Below are positions 1 to 6,153 of a DNA stretch of 10,271 bases, piece by piece. Position numbers and translations under genes: made by a program. Positions within the stretch are counted from its first letter, which is position 1. The number at the start of each line of letters is the position of its first letter. The notes below the pieces were generated by a model. That model was not told the origin of the DNA and searched no databases. It saw only the letters and a list, made by a program, of their open reading frames with translations. Source of the DNA: Lachnospiraceae bacterium UBA2860 (lineage in GTDB: Bacteria; Bacillota; Clostridia; Lachnospirales; Lachnospiraceae); contig DEFE01000045.1 in NCBI GenBank assembly GCA_002350625.1, positions 2,218 through 12,488 on the forward strand, read 5' to 3'.

Positions 1-260
1 TCCTTTTCCGCCGCCGCGTAGGAGCCGCTTTGCAGCGCTTCCTGCGCGGCTTCGAGCGATCTGGACAGCCGGACCTTCGGACTCGCGTTATAAAGCCGCA
101 CGCCGAAATACGCCGCGGCAATCGCAGCGGCTGTCACGAGCAGAGTAATGACAATTATTAACGGAGCTCTGGATTTCCTCGGCTCCGGTTCAAACCATTC
201 AGCTATAATGAGACCTCTTTCTGTTGCGTTTTCTCTGTTACTTATCCAGTAGTTTAACAC
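1..260 (-). CDS. Partial membrane-anchored protein of unknown function (N-terminal part)
   Basis: An open minus-strand frame runs off the left edge of the window. It encodes a short charged segment (AEWFEPEPRKSRAP), one strongly hydrophobic helix (LIIVITLLVTAAAIAAAYFGV), and a helical stretch rich in Ala, Glu and Ser (RSLEAAQEALQSGSYAAAEK). This looks like a single-pass protein with its C-terminal bulk outside the membrane; the helical part could begin a TPR-like repeat, but I do not recognise a family. The frame has no ATG. The candidates are GTG at 258-260, with a distant AGGAAGGA upstream, and ATT at 207-209, directly after a good AAAGAGG. I list the longer form, but the start is unresolved. 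The gene is divergent from the ROK repressor gene. I am fairly sure it is coding because the hydrophobic helix is coherent and codon use is G/C-rich at the third position. Confidence 0.55.
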   Translation of the reverse strand, partial: MLNYWISNRENATERGLIIAEWFEPEPRKSRAPLIIVITLLVTAAAIAAAYFGVRLYNASPKVRLSRSLEAAQEALQSGSYAAAEK

Positions 261-320
261 ATTTTTGCAAGTCCTTCCTGCTTCTTCGGCAGAGCCTTCC
301 GCAGGCAGCAGATCTTTCGT

Positions 321-348
321 TTGGCAATCCTCACGTATGTGCTAAAAT
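321..348 (+). promoter_or_regulatory. Putative promoter of the ROK repressor gene
   Basis: TTGGCA (321-326) is followed after 16 bases by TAAAAT (343-348). The -10 is preceded by TGC, giving an extended -10. Transcription would start near 355, about 50 bases before the ATG and just upstream of the palindrome at 364-373. Confidence 0.5.
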
Positions 349-361
349 CATATTGGCAATA

Positions 362-373
362 ACTTTTGCAAAA
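362..373. promoter_or_regulatory. Putative autoregulatory operator of the ROK repressor
   Basis: TTTTGCAAAA at 364-373 is a perfect 10-bp palindrome. With its two upstream bases it contains ACTTTTGC (362-369), the same 8-mer that forms each arm of the inverted repeat in the xylulokinase leader (1620-1646). It lies just downstream of the predicted start of transcription, the usual place for a repressor roadblock. Assigning it to the ROK protein is an inference from the shared motif. Confidence 0.45.
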
Positions 374-406
374 CAACTTTCTTTATATAGAAATCAGAGG
401 TGCATG

Positions 407-1552
407 ATGACAACTCCGAATACATTTGAACCCGCGCCCGGGAGAAGAGCGCAGACCAAAAACCGTGTTTTCCAATATATTTATTACGCGAAGGAGCCGG
501 TAACCCAGCAGCAGCTTGCCTACGAGCTGGGGCTGAGTCTTCCGACCGTGCATCAGAATATCGCGGAACTTGAAGAAGAAGGTCTCCTTTTGAAAGTCAC
601 GGGCATCAAATCGACCGGGGGCCGGCCGCCGGTCGGATATACGGTCAGCAGCGGACAGTTTCTGACAATCGGCGTGAAGCTTTCGGCGAGTCAGATCCGG
701 TTTCTTGCGCTCGATCTTATGAGAAATGAAGTGGCGGATCAGAGAATCGCCCAGCATGAGCAGGACGGGGAAAGCCTGATCCGGACATTGACCGGCGGCC
801 TTGCGGCTTTTATTAAAGACAACCGGCTGGACAGCCGGAAGATCCTGGGCGTCGGCATAACAATTCCCGGTGCGATTGATAAAAACAGAGAGAAGGTGCT
901 GGTGTCTCCTTCCATGCATATCCGGGATTTCCGCCTGCAGAGCCTGCAGGATGCGGTTCCGTATCCCTGCTATGTCGAAAATGACGCGGCCAGCGCAGGG
1001 TACGCGGAGCTTTTGTTTGAAACCGCGGACGGAAGAAAAGGAGACTTCGCGTATCTTCTTCTGGAGTACGGCGTCGGCGGCGCACTGATCCTGGACGGCA
1101 GGCAGTACAAGGGAACGAATGGAAGGAGCGGTGAATTCGGCCATATGTGTGTGCACCCGGGAGGACTCCTGTGCAACTGCGGCCGCCGCGGATGCCTCGA
1201 AGCTTACTGCGGGGCGCTGCGTTATACCAGAGATATCGGACGGACATCCGATGAATTCTTCGAATCACTCCGGCGGGGGAATGCCGACAGCGTATCGCTC
1301 TGGAATGATATTCTGCAGCATCTGGCGGTCGGTATCGCGAATCTGCGGATGGCTTTTGACTGCGATATCGTGCTTGGCGGCGCTACATCGCTGCAGCTGG
1401 AACCGTATCTTACGGAGCTTCGAAGACTGGTGGCAGAGAGGGACCCGTTCTCGGACGGCGCGGATTATGTGCGGCTCGGGCGGGAACCGGAGAAGGCCGG
1501 GATGATCGGAGCGGCAGGTTATTTCATTACAGAGTTCATTAAAAGTGTATGA
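407..1552 (+). CDS. xylR: ROK-family transcriptional repressor, XylR type
   Basis: This is a 381-residue sugar-responsive DNA-binding repressor. Residues about 15-65 form a winged helix-turn-helix (VTQQQLAYELGLSLPTVHQN is the helix-turn-helix core). The rest is a ROK sugar-kinase-like domain with IPGAID, the VENDAASAGY stretch, GVGGALILDG, and the zinc site H246, C256, C258 and C263 in the signature CNCGRRGCLEAYCG. The position where ROK kinases carry their first ATP-binding DxGGT reads IGVKLSAS, so this is a repressor rather than a glucokinase. In this family the sugar binds the ROK domain and releases DNA. ATG 407 was chosen because AGAGG at 396-400 lies 6 bases upstream; ATG 404 is also possible. 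An open frame extends upstream to 224, but that part shows no protein character. The neighbouring xylulokinase-like gene and shared palindromes suggest it controls that operon and itself. Naming it xylR rests on context. Confidence 0.85.
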   Translation: MTTPNTFEPAPGRRAQTKNRVFQYIYYAKEPVTQQQLAYELGLSLPTVHQNIAELEEEGLLLKVTGIKSTGGRPPVGYTVSSGQFLTIGVKLSASQIRFLALDLMRNEVADQRIAQHEQDGESLIRTLTGGLAAFIKDNRLDSRKILGVGITIPGAIDKNREKVLVSPSMHIRDFRLQSLQDAVPYPCYVENDAASAGYAELLFETADGRKGDFAYLLLEYGVGGALILDGRQYKGTNGRSGEFGHMCVHPGGLLCNCGRRGCLEAYCGALRYTRDIGRTSDEFFESLRRGNADSVSLWNDILQHLAVGIANLRMAFDCDIVLGGATSLQLEPYLTELRRLVAERDPFSDGADYVRLGREPEKAGMIGAAGYFITEFIKSV

Positions 1553-1571
1553 AACATCTTTGCCTGCGTTC

Positions 1572-1600
1572 TTGACATCATTTCTGTCATAAAATATGAT
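1572..1600 (+). promoter_or_regulatory. Sigma-A promoter of the xylulokinase operon
   Basis: TTGACA (1572-1577), a 17-base spacer, then TATGAT (1595-1600). The start of transcription should fall near 1607, leaving a leader of about 90 bases that contains the inverted repeat at 1620-1646. Confidence 0.85.
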
Positions 1601-1619
1601 AGAATCAGTTTTGAAAGAT

Positions 1620-1646
1620 ACTTTTGCTAAAATTGTTTGCAAAAGT
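1620..1646. promoter_or_regulatory. Inverted-repeat operator in the xylulokinase leader
   Basis: Arms ACTTTTGC (1620-1627) and GCAAAAGT (1639-1646) are exact reverse complements separated by 11 AT-rich bases. The site starts about 13 bases after the predicted transcription start, so a bound dimer would block RNA polymerase. The arm is shared with the palindrome before the ROK gene, which makes the ROK repressor the obvious candidate to bind it. No T-run follows, so it is not a terminator. Confidence 0.65.
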
Positions 1647-1696
1647 CCGATACGATGCAGGTACCATGCATAATAGGTGAAACTGGAGGCAGACAT

Positions 1697-3166
1697 ATGC
1701 TGTATATCGGTATTGATCTGGGCACTTCCGCCGTCAAACTCCTCTTGATGGAAGCGGACGGGCGGATTCGCAAAATTGTTTCAAGGGAATATCCCTTGTA
1801 CTTTCCCCGTCCCGGCTGGTCGGAACAGAATCCCGCGGACTGGTTTGCCGCGGTGACGGACGGCATCCGGGAGCTTGTCAGTGACTGCGATCCGCGGCAG
1901 GTGCGCGGCATCGGCGCGGGCGGGCAGATGCACGGACTGGTCGTTCTGGACAAAGAGGACAAAGTGATCCGCCCCGCAATTCTTTGGAATGACGGCAGAA
2001 CCACCGCGCAGACCGGTTACCTGAATCAGAAGGTCGGCAGAGATAAGCTGCGGCAATATACAGGCAATATCGCCTTCGCCGGTTTTACGGCGCCCAAGCT
2101 CCTCTGGATGAAGGAGAACGAGCCGGAGCTCTTTGGCAGAATCGACAAGATCATGCTGCCGAAGGACTACATCAACTATATGCTGACCGGCGTGCACTGC
2201 ACTGATTATTCGGATGCCTCCGGAACACTGCTTCTGGATGTACGGAATAAATGCTGGAGCAAAGAGATGCTTGCTATTTGCGGCGTTTCACAAAGGCAGC
2301 TGCCGCGGCTTTTTGAGAGCTATGAAACGGTCGGCACGCTCAAACCGGAGATCGCGGAGGTGCTGGGCCTTCCCGCATCGGTGAAGGTCGCGGCCGGCGC
2401 CGGCGAAAATGCTGCGGCCGCGATCGGAACAGGAACCGCCTGCAGCGGCGCATGCAACATTTCGCTTGGTACCTCCGGAACCATTTTTATCGCGAGCGAT
2501 CAGTTTCTCCTGCCGCCGGACGGCATCCACTCCTTCGCGCACGCGGACGGAAGATACCACCTGATGGGCTGCATGCTCAGTGCGGCATCCTGCAACAAAT
2601 GGTTCATGGATGAAATTCTGCGGACGAAAGATTATCCGGCAGAGCAGAAGAATATCACAGACGAGATGCTGGGACACAATCATGTGTATTACCTGCCGTA
2701 TCTGATGGGCGAGCGGGCACCGCACAATGATCCTGCGGCGAGGAGCTGTTTTATCGGTATGACCATGGACACCACAAGAGAAGAGATGACGCAGGCAGTG
2801 CTCGAAGGCGTTGCGTTCGGCATCCGCGATTCGCTCGAAGAGATCCGGAAGCTCGGCATGGACATAAAGACGAGCATGATCTGCGGCGGCGGCGCGAAGA
2901 GCCCGCTGTGGCGGAAGATCTTCGCCAATGTTCTCGGCATTAAGCTCACCATTCCGGAGACCGAGCAGGGACCGGGCTACGGCGGTGCAATCCTCGCGGC
3001 AGTGGCAAATGGCGAGTACCCGACGGTGCAGGATGCCGTTGACAAGCTCGTCAAGGTGACGGATACGGTCGAGCCGGAGCCGGCGCTTGTCGAGAAGTAT
3101 GAGAAGAAGTATCAGACGTACCGGAAGCTCTATCCGGCGCTGAAGGCGGTCTTCCCGGAGATCTGA
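1697..3166 (+). CDS. xylB: Xylulokinase-like FGGY-family carbohydrate kinase
   Basis: This 489-residue protein would phosphorylate a ketopentose such as D-xylulose with ATP in the cytoplasm, feeding the pentose phosphate pathway. It opens with the FGGY phosphate-binding loop (YIGIDLGTSAVKLLLMEADG, with D7). It has the sugar-binding region typical of xylulokinases (GQMHGLVVLD, then RPAILWNDGRT), then TDYSDASGTLLLDV, and the C-terminal nucleotide-binding half with SLGTSGTIF and ICGGGAKSPLWRKIFANVLG. Length matches the family (about 480-500). Start 1697 is set by GGAGG at 1685-1689, 7 bases upstream; an upstream in-frame ATG at 1637 lies inside the operator and is not credible. The usual catalytic Asp in the GxGDNA motif is Glu here (E237, GAGENAAAAIG). 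That is conservative but odd and might change activity or substrate. D-ribulose or another ketose is possible, since the linked isomerase is not XylA. Confidence 0.87.
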   Translation: MLYIGIDLGTSAVKLLLMEADGRIRKIVSREYPLYFPRPGWSEQNPADWFAAVTDGIRELVSDCDPRQVRGIGAGGQMHGLVVLDKEDKVIRPAILWNDGRTTAQTGYLNQKVGRDKLRQYTGNIAFAGFTAPKLLWMKENEPELFGRIDKIMLPKDYINYMLTGVHCTDYSDASGTLLLDVRNKCWSKEMLAICGVSQRQLPRLFESYETVGTLKPEIAEVLGLPASVKVAAGAGENAAAAIGTGTACSGACNISLGTSGTIFIASDQFLLPPDGIHSFAHADGRYHLMGCMLSAASCNKWFMDEILRTKDYPAEQKNITDEMLGHNHVYYLPYLMGERAPHNDPAARSCFIGMTMDTTREEMTQAVLEGVAFGIRDSLEEIRKLGMDIKTSMICGGGAKSPLWRKIFANVLGIKLTIPETEQGPGYGGAILAAVANGEYPTVQDAVDKLVKVTDTVEPEPALVEKYEKKYQTYRKLYPALKAVFPEI

Positions 3167-3214
3167 GGGAGGCGGCATTTTCGTAAGGAAACTCGAGATA
3201 GAAAGGCGGACGCG

Positions 3215-3730
3215 ATGGGCGGAGACGATACTGGGAAAATGGCGCCGGAAGCTGCGGACACATATGCGGAAGTGACGAGCGCGGCGGACCGCGTGGAAGC
3301 GCCGGCTGCCGAGGCGGCGGATCAGACAAAAGCGCCGGCGGCCGAGGCGGCGGATCAGACAGAAGCACTGGCAGCCGAGATTGCGGATCAGGCAGAAGTA
3401 CTGCCTGCCGAAGCGGCGGAACAGGCGGAAGAAGCGCCGCAGGCGGGCGGCAGAGCGCAGGACAACCGCACGATGCGGTCCGGCCTCATGATCCTTGTCT
3501 GCGCCTACATCATCTATCTCGGCGTGAGCATCTTAAGGGGCTATTTCGCCGGCGAGGCGGGAGATATGCCCGCGCCCGTGGCGATTATCTGCGGCATTTT
3601 CTTCATCGCCGCCGGGGCTGGATATATCATCTACCTGGCGAAGCCGCTCCTTACGAACATGAATCAGAATCAAACGGGGTCTTCATCTGCTGCAGAAGAT
3701 AAGAAGACATCGATTGAGGATAAGCCGTAA
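3215..3730 (+). CDS. Small membrane protein with 11-residue repeats, unknown function
   Basis: I do not recognise this 171-residue protein. Residues about 18-72 are a soluble Ala/Glu/Asp/Gln-rich tail made of consecutive 11-residue units such as APAAEAADQTK, APAAEAADQTE, ALAAEIADQAE and VLPAEAAEQAE; residues 18-28 are a degenerate fifth copy. Two hydrophobic helices follow: about 91-107 (LMILVCAYIIYLGVSIL) and about 121-141 (PVAIICGIFFIAAGAGYIIYL). They are joined by a short loop containing GYFAGEAGDMPA, and a polar tail follows. The repeats suggest an amphipathic or extended helical stalk next to a two-helix hairpin. The gene sits 48 bases after the kinase and 36 bases before the isomerase, so it is co-transcribed with sugar genes although no enzyme motif is visible. 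AAAGGCGG before ATG 3215 is a weak but usable ribosome binding site. It could be a structural, scaffolding or stress protein; no function is claimed. Confidence 0.75.
   Translation: MGGDDTGKMAPEAADTYAEVTSAADRVEAPAAEAADQTKAPAAEAADQTEALAAEIADQAEVLPAEAAEQAEEAPQAGGRAQDNRTMRSGLMILVCAYIIYLGVSILRGYFAGEAGDMPAPVAIICGIFFIAAGAGYIIYLAKPLLTNMNQNQTGSSSAAEDKKTSIEDKP
3299..3430 (+). repeat. Four 33-bp in-frame tandem repeats
   Basis: Four consecutive 33-base units encode the 11-residue repeats of the small membrane protein. The first two are nearly identical in DNA (both contain gaggcggcggatcagaca), which points to recent duplication by slippage. The third and fourth have diverged. A weaker fifth unit precedes them at 3266-3298. 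Confidence 0.85.
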
Positions 3731-3766
3731 CTGTTGTTTATTTCTTATGCATAAGGAGAAAAAAGA

Positions 3767-5251
3767 ATGAAAAACGCACCTGTCATTAAGATCGGTATCG
3801 TCGGCGTGAGCCGTGACTGCTTCCCGGCTTCTCTTACGAAGACGAGAAGAGAAGCACTCGTCAAGGCCTATGCGGCTAAGTACGACGCGGCTGACATCTA
3901 CGAGTGTCCGATCACGATCATTGAGAGCGAGATCGACATGGTCAACGCCCTTGAGGACATCAAGAAGGCCGGCTGCAACGCGCTGTGCGTGTTCCTCGGC
4001 AACTTCGGTCCCGAGATCTCCGAGACTCTGCTTGCGAAGCATTTCGACGGCCCGAAGATGTTCGTGGCGGCAGCGGAAGAGGACAATGCTGTTCTTTGCT
4101 CCGACCGCGGCGACGCTTACTGCGGCATGCTGAACGCGAGCTACAACCTGCAGCTGCGCAATGTCAAGGCTTACATCCCGGAATATCCGGTCGGTGACGC
4201 CGAGGACTGCGCGGACATGATCCATGACTTCATCCCGGTTGCAAAGGCTGTCTACGCTCTGCAGCATCTGAAGATTATATCCTTCGGTCCGAGACCGATG
4301 AACTTCCTTGCCTGCAACGCGCCGATCAAGCAGCTCTACAACCTGGGCGTCGAGATCGAAGAGAACTCCGAGCTCGACCTCTATGAGTCCTTCCTGAAGC
4401 ATGATGGCGATGCCCGTATTCCGGAAGTCGTCGCTGACATGGAGAAGGAACTTGGCGCCGGCAACAAGAAGCCGGAAGTGCTCGGCAAGCTCGCGCAGTA
4501 TGAGCTGACGCTGAAGGACTGGGTCGAGGGCCACAAGGGCTATCGCGAGTACGTCGCGCTCACGACGAAGTGCTGGCCGGCATTCCAGACGATGTTCGGC
4601 TTCGTTCCGTGCTACGTCAACAGCCGTCTGACGGGCCAGGGCATCCCGGTCTCCTGCGAAGTTGATATCTACGGCACGCTGTCCGAGTTCATCGGCACGG
4701 TCGTTTCCGACGACGCTGTCACGCTTCTTGACATCAACAACTCCGTCCCGAAGGAAATGTACGAGGCGGACATCAAGGGCAAGTTCAACTACACGCACAA
4801 GGATACCTTCATGGGCTTCCACTGCGGCAATACCTGCACGACGAAGCTTTCGTTCCACGAGATGAAGTATCAGAAGATCATGGCGCGCTCGCTGCCGATC
4901 GAGGTCACGAACGGCACGCTCGAAGGCGACATCATCCCGGGCGACATCACATTCTACAGACTGCAGAGCACGGCCGACGGCAAGCTTCGCGCTTACATCG
5001 CTGAAGGCGAGGTCCTTCCGGTGGCGACGAGATCCTTCGGTTCGATCGGCGTCTTCGCAATTCCGGAGATGGGCCGCTTCTATCGCCATGTCCTCATCGA
5101 GAAGGGCTATCCGCATCACGGCGCCGTCGCGTTCGGCAAGTGGGGCAAGTATCTCTTCGAGACATTTAAGTACATCGGCGTGGCTCTTGACGAGATCGGC
5201 TACAATCAGCCGGCAGGCGTCCGCTATCCGTCGGAGAATCCGTGGGGCTGA
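3767..5251 (+). CDS. L-fucose/L-arabinose isomerase-family aldose-ketose isomerase
   Basis: This 494-residue cytoplasmic enzyme belongs to the family that uses a divalent metal, usually Mn2+, to interconvert aldoses and ketoses. The N-terminal half has the expected alternating fold (VIKIGIVGVSRDCFP, NALCVFLGNFGPE). The C-terminal half carries the likely metal ligands: E298 in CEVDIYG, D322 in LLDINNS, and a His in the GYPHHGAV motif (H450 or H451). The 24-residue E-to-D spacing equals that of E. coli FucI (E337, D361). H352 in GFHCGNT is another likely active-site residue. At 494 residues it is shorter than E. coli FucI (591), as in the related COG2407 group. AAGGAG at 3753-3758, 8 bases from the ATG, sets the start. 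Very regular codon choice, with C or G at nearly every third base, suggests high expression. The missing aldolase argues against L-fucose; D-arabinose, D-xylose or another pentose is more likely. The substrate cannot be fixed from sequence. Confidence 0.85.
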   Translation: MKNAPVIKIGIVGVSRDCFPASLTKTRREALVKAYAAKYDAADIYECPITIIESEIDMVNALEDIKKAGCNALCVFLGNFGPEISETLLAKHFDGPKMFVAAAEEDNAVLCSDRGDAYCGMLNASYNLQLRNVKAYIPEYPVGDAEDCADMIHDFIPVAKAVYALQHLKIISFGPRPMNFLACNAPIKQLYNLGVEIEENSELDLYESFLKHDGDARIPEVVADMEKELGAGNKKPEVLGKLAQYELTLKDWVEGHKGYREYVALTTKCWPAFQTMFGFVPCYVNSRLTGQGIPVSCEVDIYGTLSEFIGTVVSDDAVTLLDINNSVPKEMYEADIKGKFNYTHKDTFMGFHCGNTCTTKLSFHEMKYQKIMARSLPIEVTNGTLEGDIIPGDITFYRLQSTADGKLRAYIAEGEVLPVATRSFGSIGVFAIPEMGRFYRHVLIEKGYPHHGAVAFGKWGKYLFETFKYIGVALDEIGYNQPAGVRYPSENPWG

Positions 5252-5278
5252 TGCTGTTTACGAACTGAAAAGCTAAGC

Positions 5279-5300
5279 GGGGCGGACATGTGTCCGCCTC
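5279..5300 (+). other. Intercistronic hairpin without T-run
   Basis: GGCGGAC (5281-5287) and GTCCGCC (5292-5298) form a 7-bp GC-rich stem with a 4-base loop; G-C and G-T pairs can lengthen it at the base. No T-run follows, so it is probably an RNA-stabilising or partially attenuating element that sets the DUF4867 level relative to the isomerase. It ends 10 bases before the GGAGG of the next gene. Confidence 0.55.
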
Positions 5301-5328
5301 CCTTCTACCATGTCGGAGGTCGGAGTTT

Positions 5329-5964
5329 ATGAAGATTCTTAGTATCTATGATCCGGAATTTGCGGAGTATGGCAAGGTCGTGGAAGGCTACGACGTACAG
5401 CCGATTCTCGACGTGCTCGCGTCTTCGACGCCGCTTCCGGACGATGTGGTCTATGTCCCGGAAGAGCCCGCGATTCAGTCGCTCGCGGCGGCTGAGGCGC
5501 TCGCGCCGACGCTGTACGGCGGACTGCCCGTCCAGTTCGGTTTCTGCAACGGCCACAACACAAAGCTGAACTGCCTTGAGTATCACCGCGACAGCGAGTT
5601 CAATCTGGGCACGGAGGACTTCGTGCTGATTCTTGCCAAGGAAGGCGAGATCGTGGACGGCAAGCTCGACACGGCGAAGTGCAAGGCTTTCCGCGCGCCG
5701 AAGGGCGTGCTGGTGGAAGTCTACGCGACTTCTCTGCACTATGCGCCCTGCCACACGGACCCGGCGAAGGGCTTCCGTGTGCTGGTCGCTCTGCCGAAGG
5801 GCACAAACTGCGACATGCCGGAAATCGGCGGCAAGACCTTTGAGGACAAGCTGCTGTGGGCTGCGAACAAGTGGCTGCTCGCGCATCCGGATTCTTCGGA
5901 GGCAGAGGCAGGCGCCTGGGTCGGCCTCGTCGGGGAAAACCTCGACATCGCGGGAGATATCTGA
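5329..5964 (+). CDS. DUF4867-family protein, cupin-like, linked to sugar isomerase
   Basis: This 211-residue protein matches, as I remember the family, DUF4867, an uncharacterised group seen next to sugar isomerases and kinases in Firmicutes. The core looks like a cupin-type metal site: C73-N74-G75-H76, then L83-E84-Y85-H86-R87-D88-S89-E90, and later E130 VYATSLHYAPCH with H137 and H142. Residues E84, H86, E90 and H137 are candidate metal ligands. No signal peptide or membrane helix is visible, so it should be cytoplasmic. ATG 5329 was chosen because GGAGGTCGGAG lies directly upstream; an in-frame ATG at 5290 falls inside the hairpin and has no such site. It is the last gene of the operon. 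A role as a small-sugar isomerase, epimerase/mutarotase or lyase acting with the upstream enzymes is an inference. Its last codons lie in a direct repeat (5941-5972), so the C-terminus may have been altered recently. Confidence 0.8.
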   Translation: MKILSIYDPEFAEYGKVVEGYDVQPILDVLASSTPLPDDVVYVPEEPAIQSLAAAEALAPTLYGGLPVQFGFCNGHNTKLNCLEYHRDSEFNLGTEDFVLILAKEGEIVDGKLDTAKCKAFRAPKGVLVEVYATSLHYAPCHTDPAKGFRVLVALPKGTNCDMPEIGGKTFEDKLLWAANKWLLAHPDSSEAEAGAWVGLVGENLDIAGDI

Positions 5965-6010
5965 CCGCATTTGATAAGCTCGACATCGCGGGAGATATCT
6001 GACCGCATTT
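5941..6010. repeat. 32-bp direct repeat duplicating the 3' end of the DUF4867 gene
   Basis: The 32 bases at 5941-5972, which include the stop codon TGA (5962-5964), recur exactly at 5979-6010. After each copy comes GATAAG, directly after the first and after a further 10 bases in the second, so the pair looks like a tandem duplication of about 48 bp with a 10-bp loss in the first copy. The second copy is outside the reading frame. Confidence 0.9.
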
Positions 6011-6024
6011 TCGAAGCATATGAT

Positions 6025-6062
6025 AAGGATCGGAGCGTTTCGACGCGCCGGTCCTTTTTTTT
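6025..6062 (+). terminator. Intrinsic terminator of the xylulokinase/isomerase operon
   Basis: AAGGATCGGAGCG (6025-6037) pairs with CGCGCCGGTCCTT, giving a stem of about 12 pairs with one A/G mismatch and one wobble and a short TTTCGA loop. A run of eight T follows. It closes the operon about 60 bases after the DUF4867 stop. Confidence 0.85.
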
Positions 6063-6141
6063 GCGGGGCAGAGAGAAATGCTTCGATGCGCAGGCCTTTT
6101 TCGCGGGGCAGAGAGGAATGCTTCGACGCACCGGTCTTTTT
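6063..6141. repeat. Two 40-bp tandem repeats resembling the preceding terminator
   Basis: 6063-6101 and 6103-6141 are near-identical units with a 40-base period. Both begin GCGGGGCAGAGAG, contain ATGCTTCGA and end in GGCCTTTTT or GGTCTTTTT. Their right halves match the right arm and T-run of the terminator at 6025-6062, so the array reads as three related terminator units, of which only the first forms a full stem. Confidence 0.8.
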
Positions 6142-6153
6142 GGGGAGACGAAA

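Noticed and set aside
224..406. In-frame N-terminal extension of the ROK repressor from ATG 224
   Set aside because: The extension covers the likely promoter and operator, has no ribosome binding site, and its composition does not resemble a ROK protein. AGAGG before ATG 407 gives the normal start of the helix-turn-helix domain.
1655..1671. Palindrome-like ATGCA...TGCAT around GGTACC in the xylulokinase leader
   Set aside because: Arms are only 5 bases and the site is not repeated at any other promoter here, so it cannot be separated from chance.
2288..3178. Long minus-strand frame opposite xylB
   Set aside because: Shadow of the kinase gene: no domain, no ribosome binding site, and the plus strand carries all FGGY motifs.
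3683..5119. 478-codon open frame on the minus strand opposite the isomerase gene
   Set aside because: It lies entirely opposite a well-conserved enzyme gene with extreme third-position G/C bias, which keeps the opposite frame free of stops. It has no ribosome binding site or recognisable domain, and its composition (Arg, Val, Asp, Leu) is typical of such shadows.
3767..5251. Classical D-xylose isomerase (XylA) beside xylB
   Set aside because: None of the XylA TIM-barrel motifs is present; the E-24-D spacing and PHHGAV region match the fucose/arabinose isomerase family instead.
5739..6131. Minus-strand frame with internal repeats over the operon end
   Set aside because: Its repeats simply reflect the direct repeats and terminator units in the DNA, and it runs through a strong terminator and opposite the DUF4867 gene.
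6025..6141. CRISPR-like array
   Set aside because: Only three units, no unique spacers between them, and the units carry T-runs and a terminator stem, so they are terminator-derived tandem repeats.
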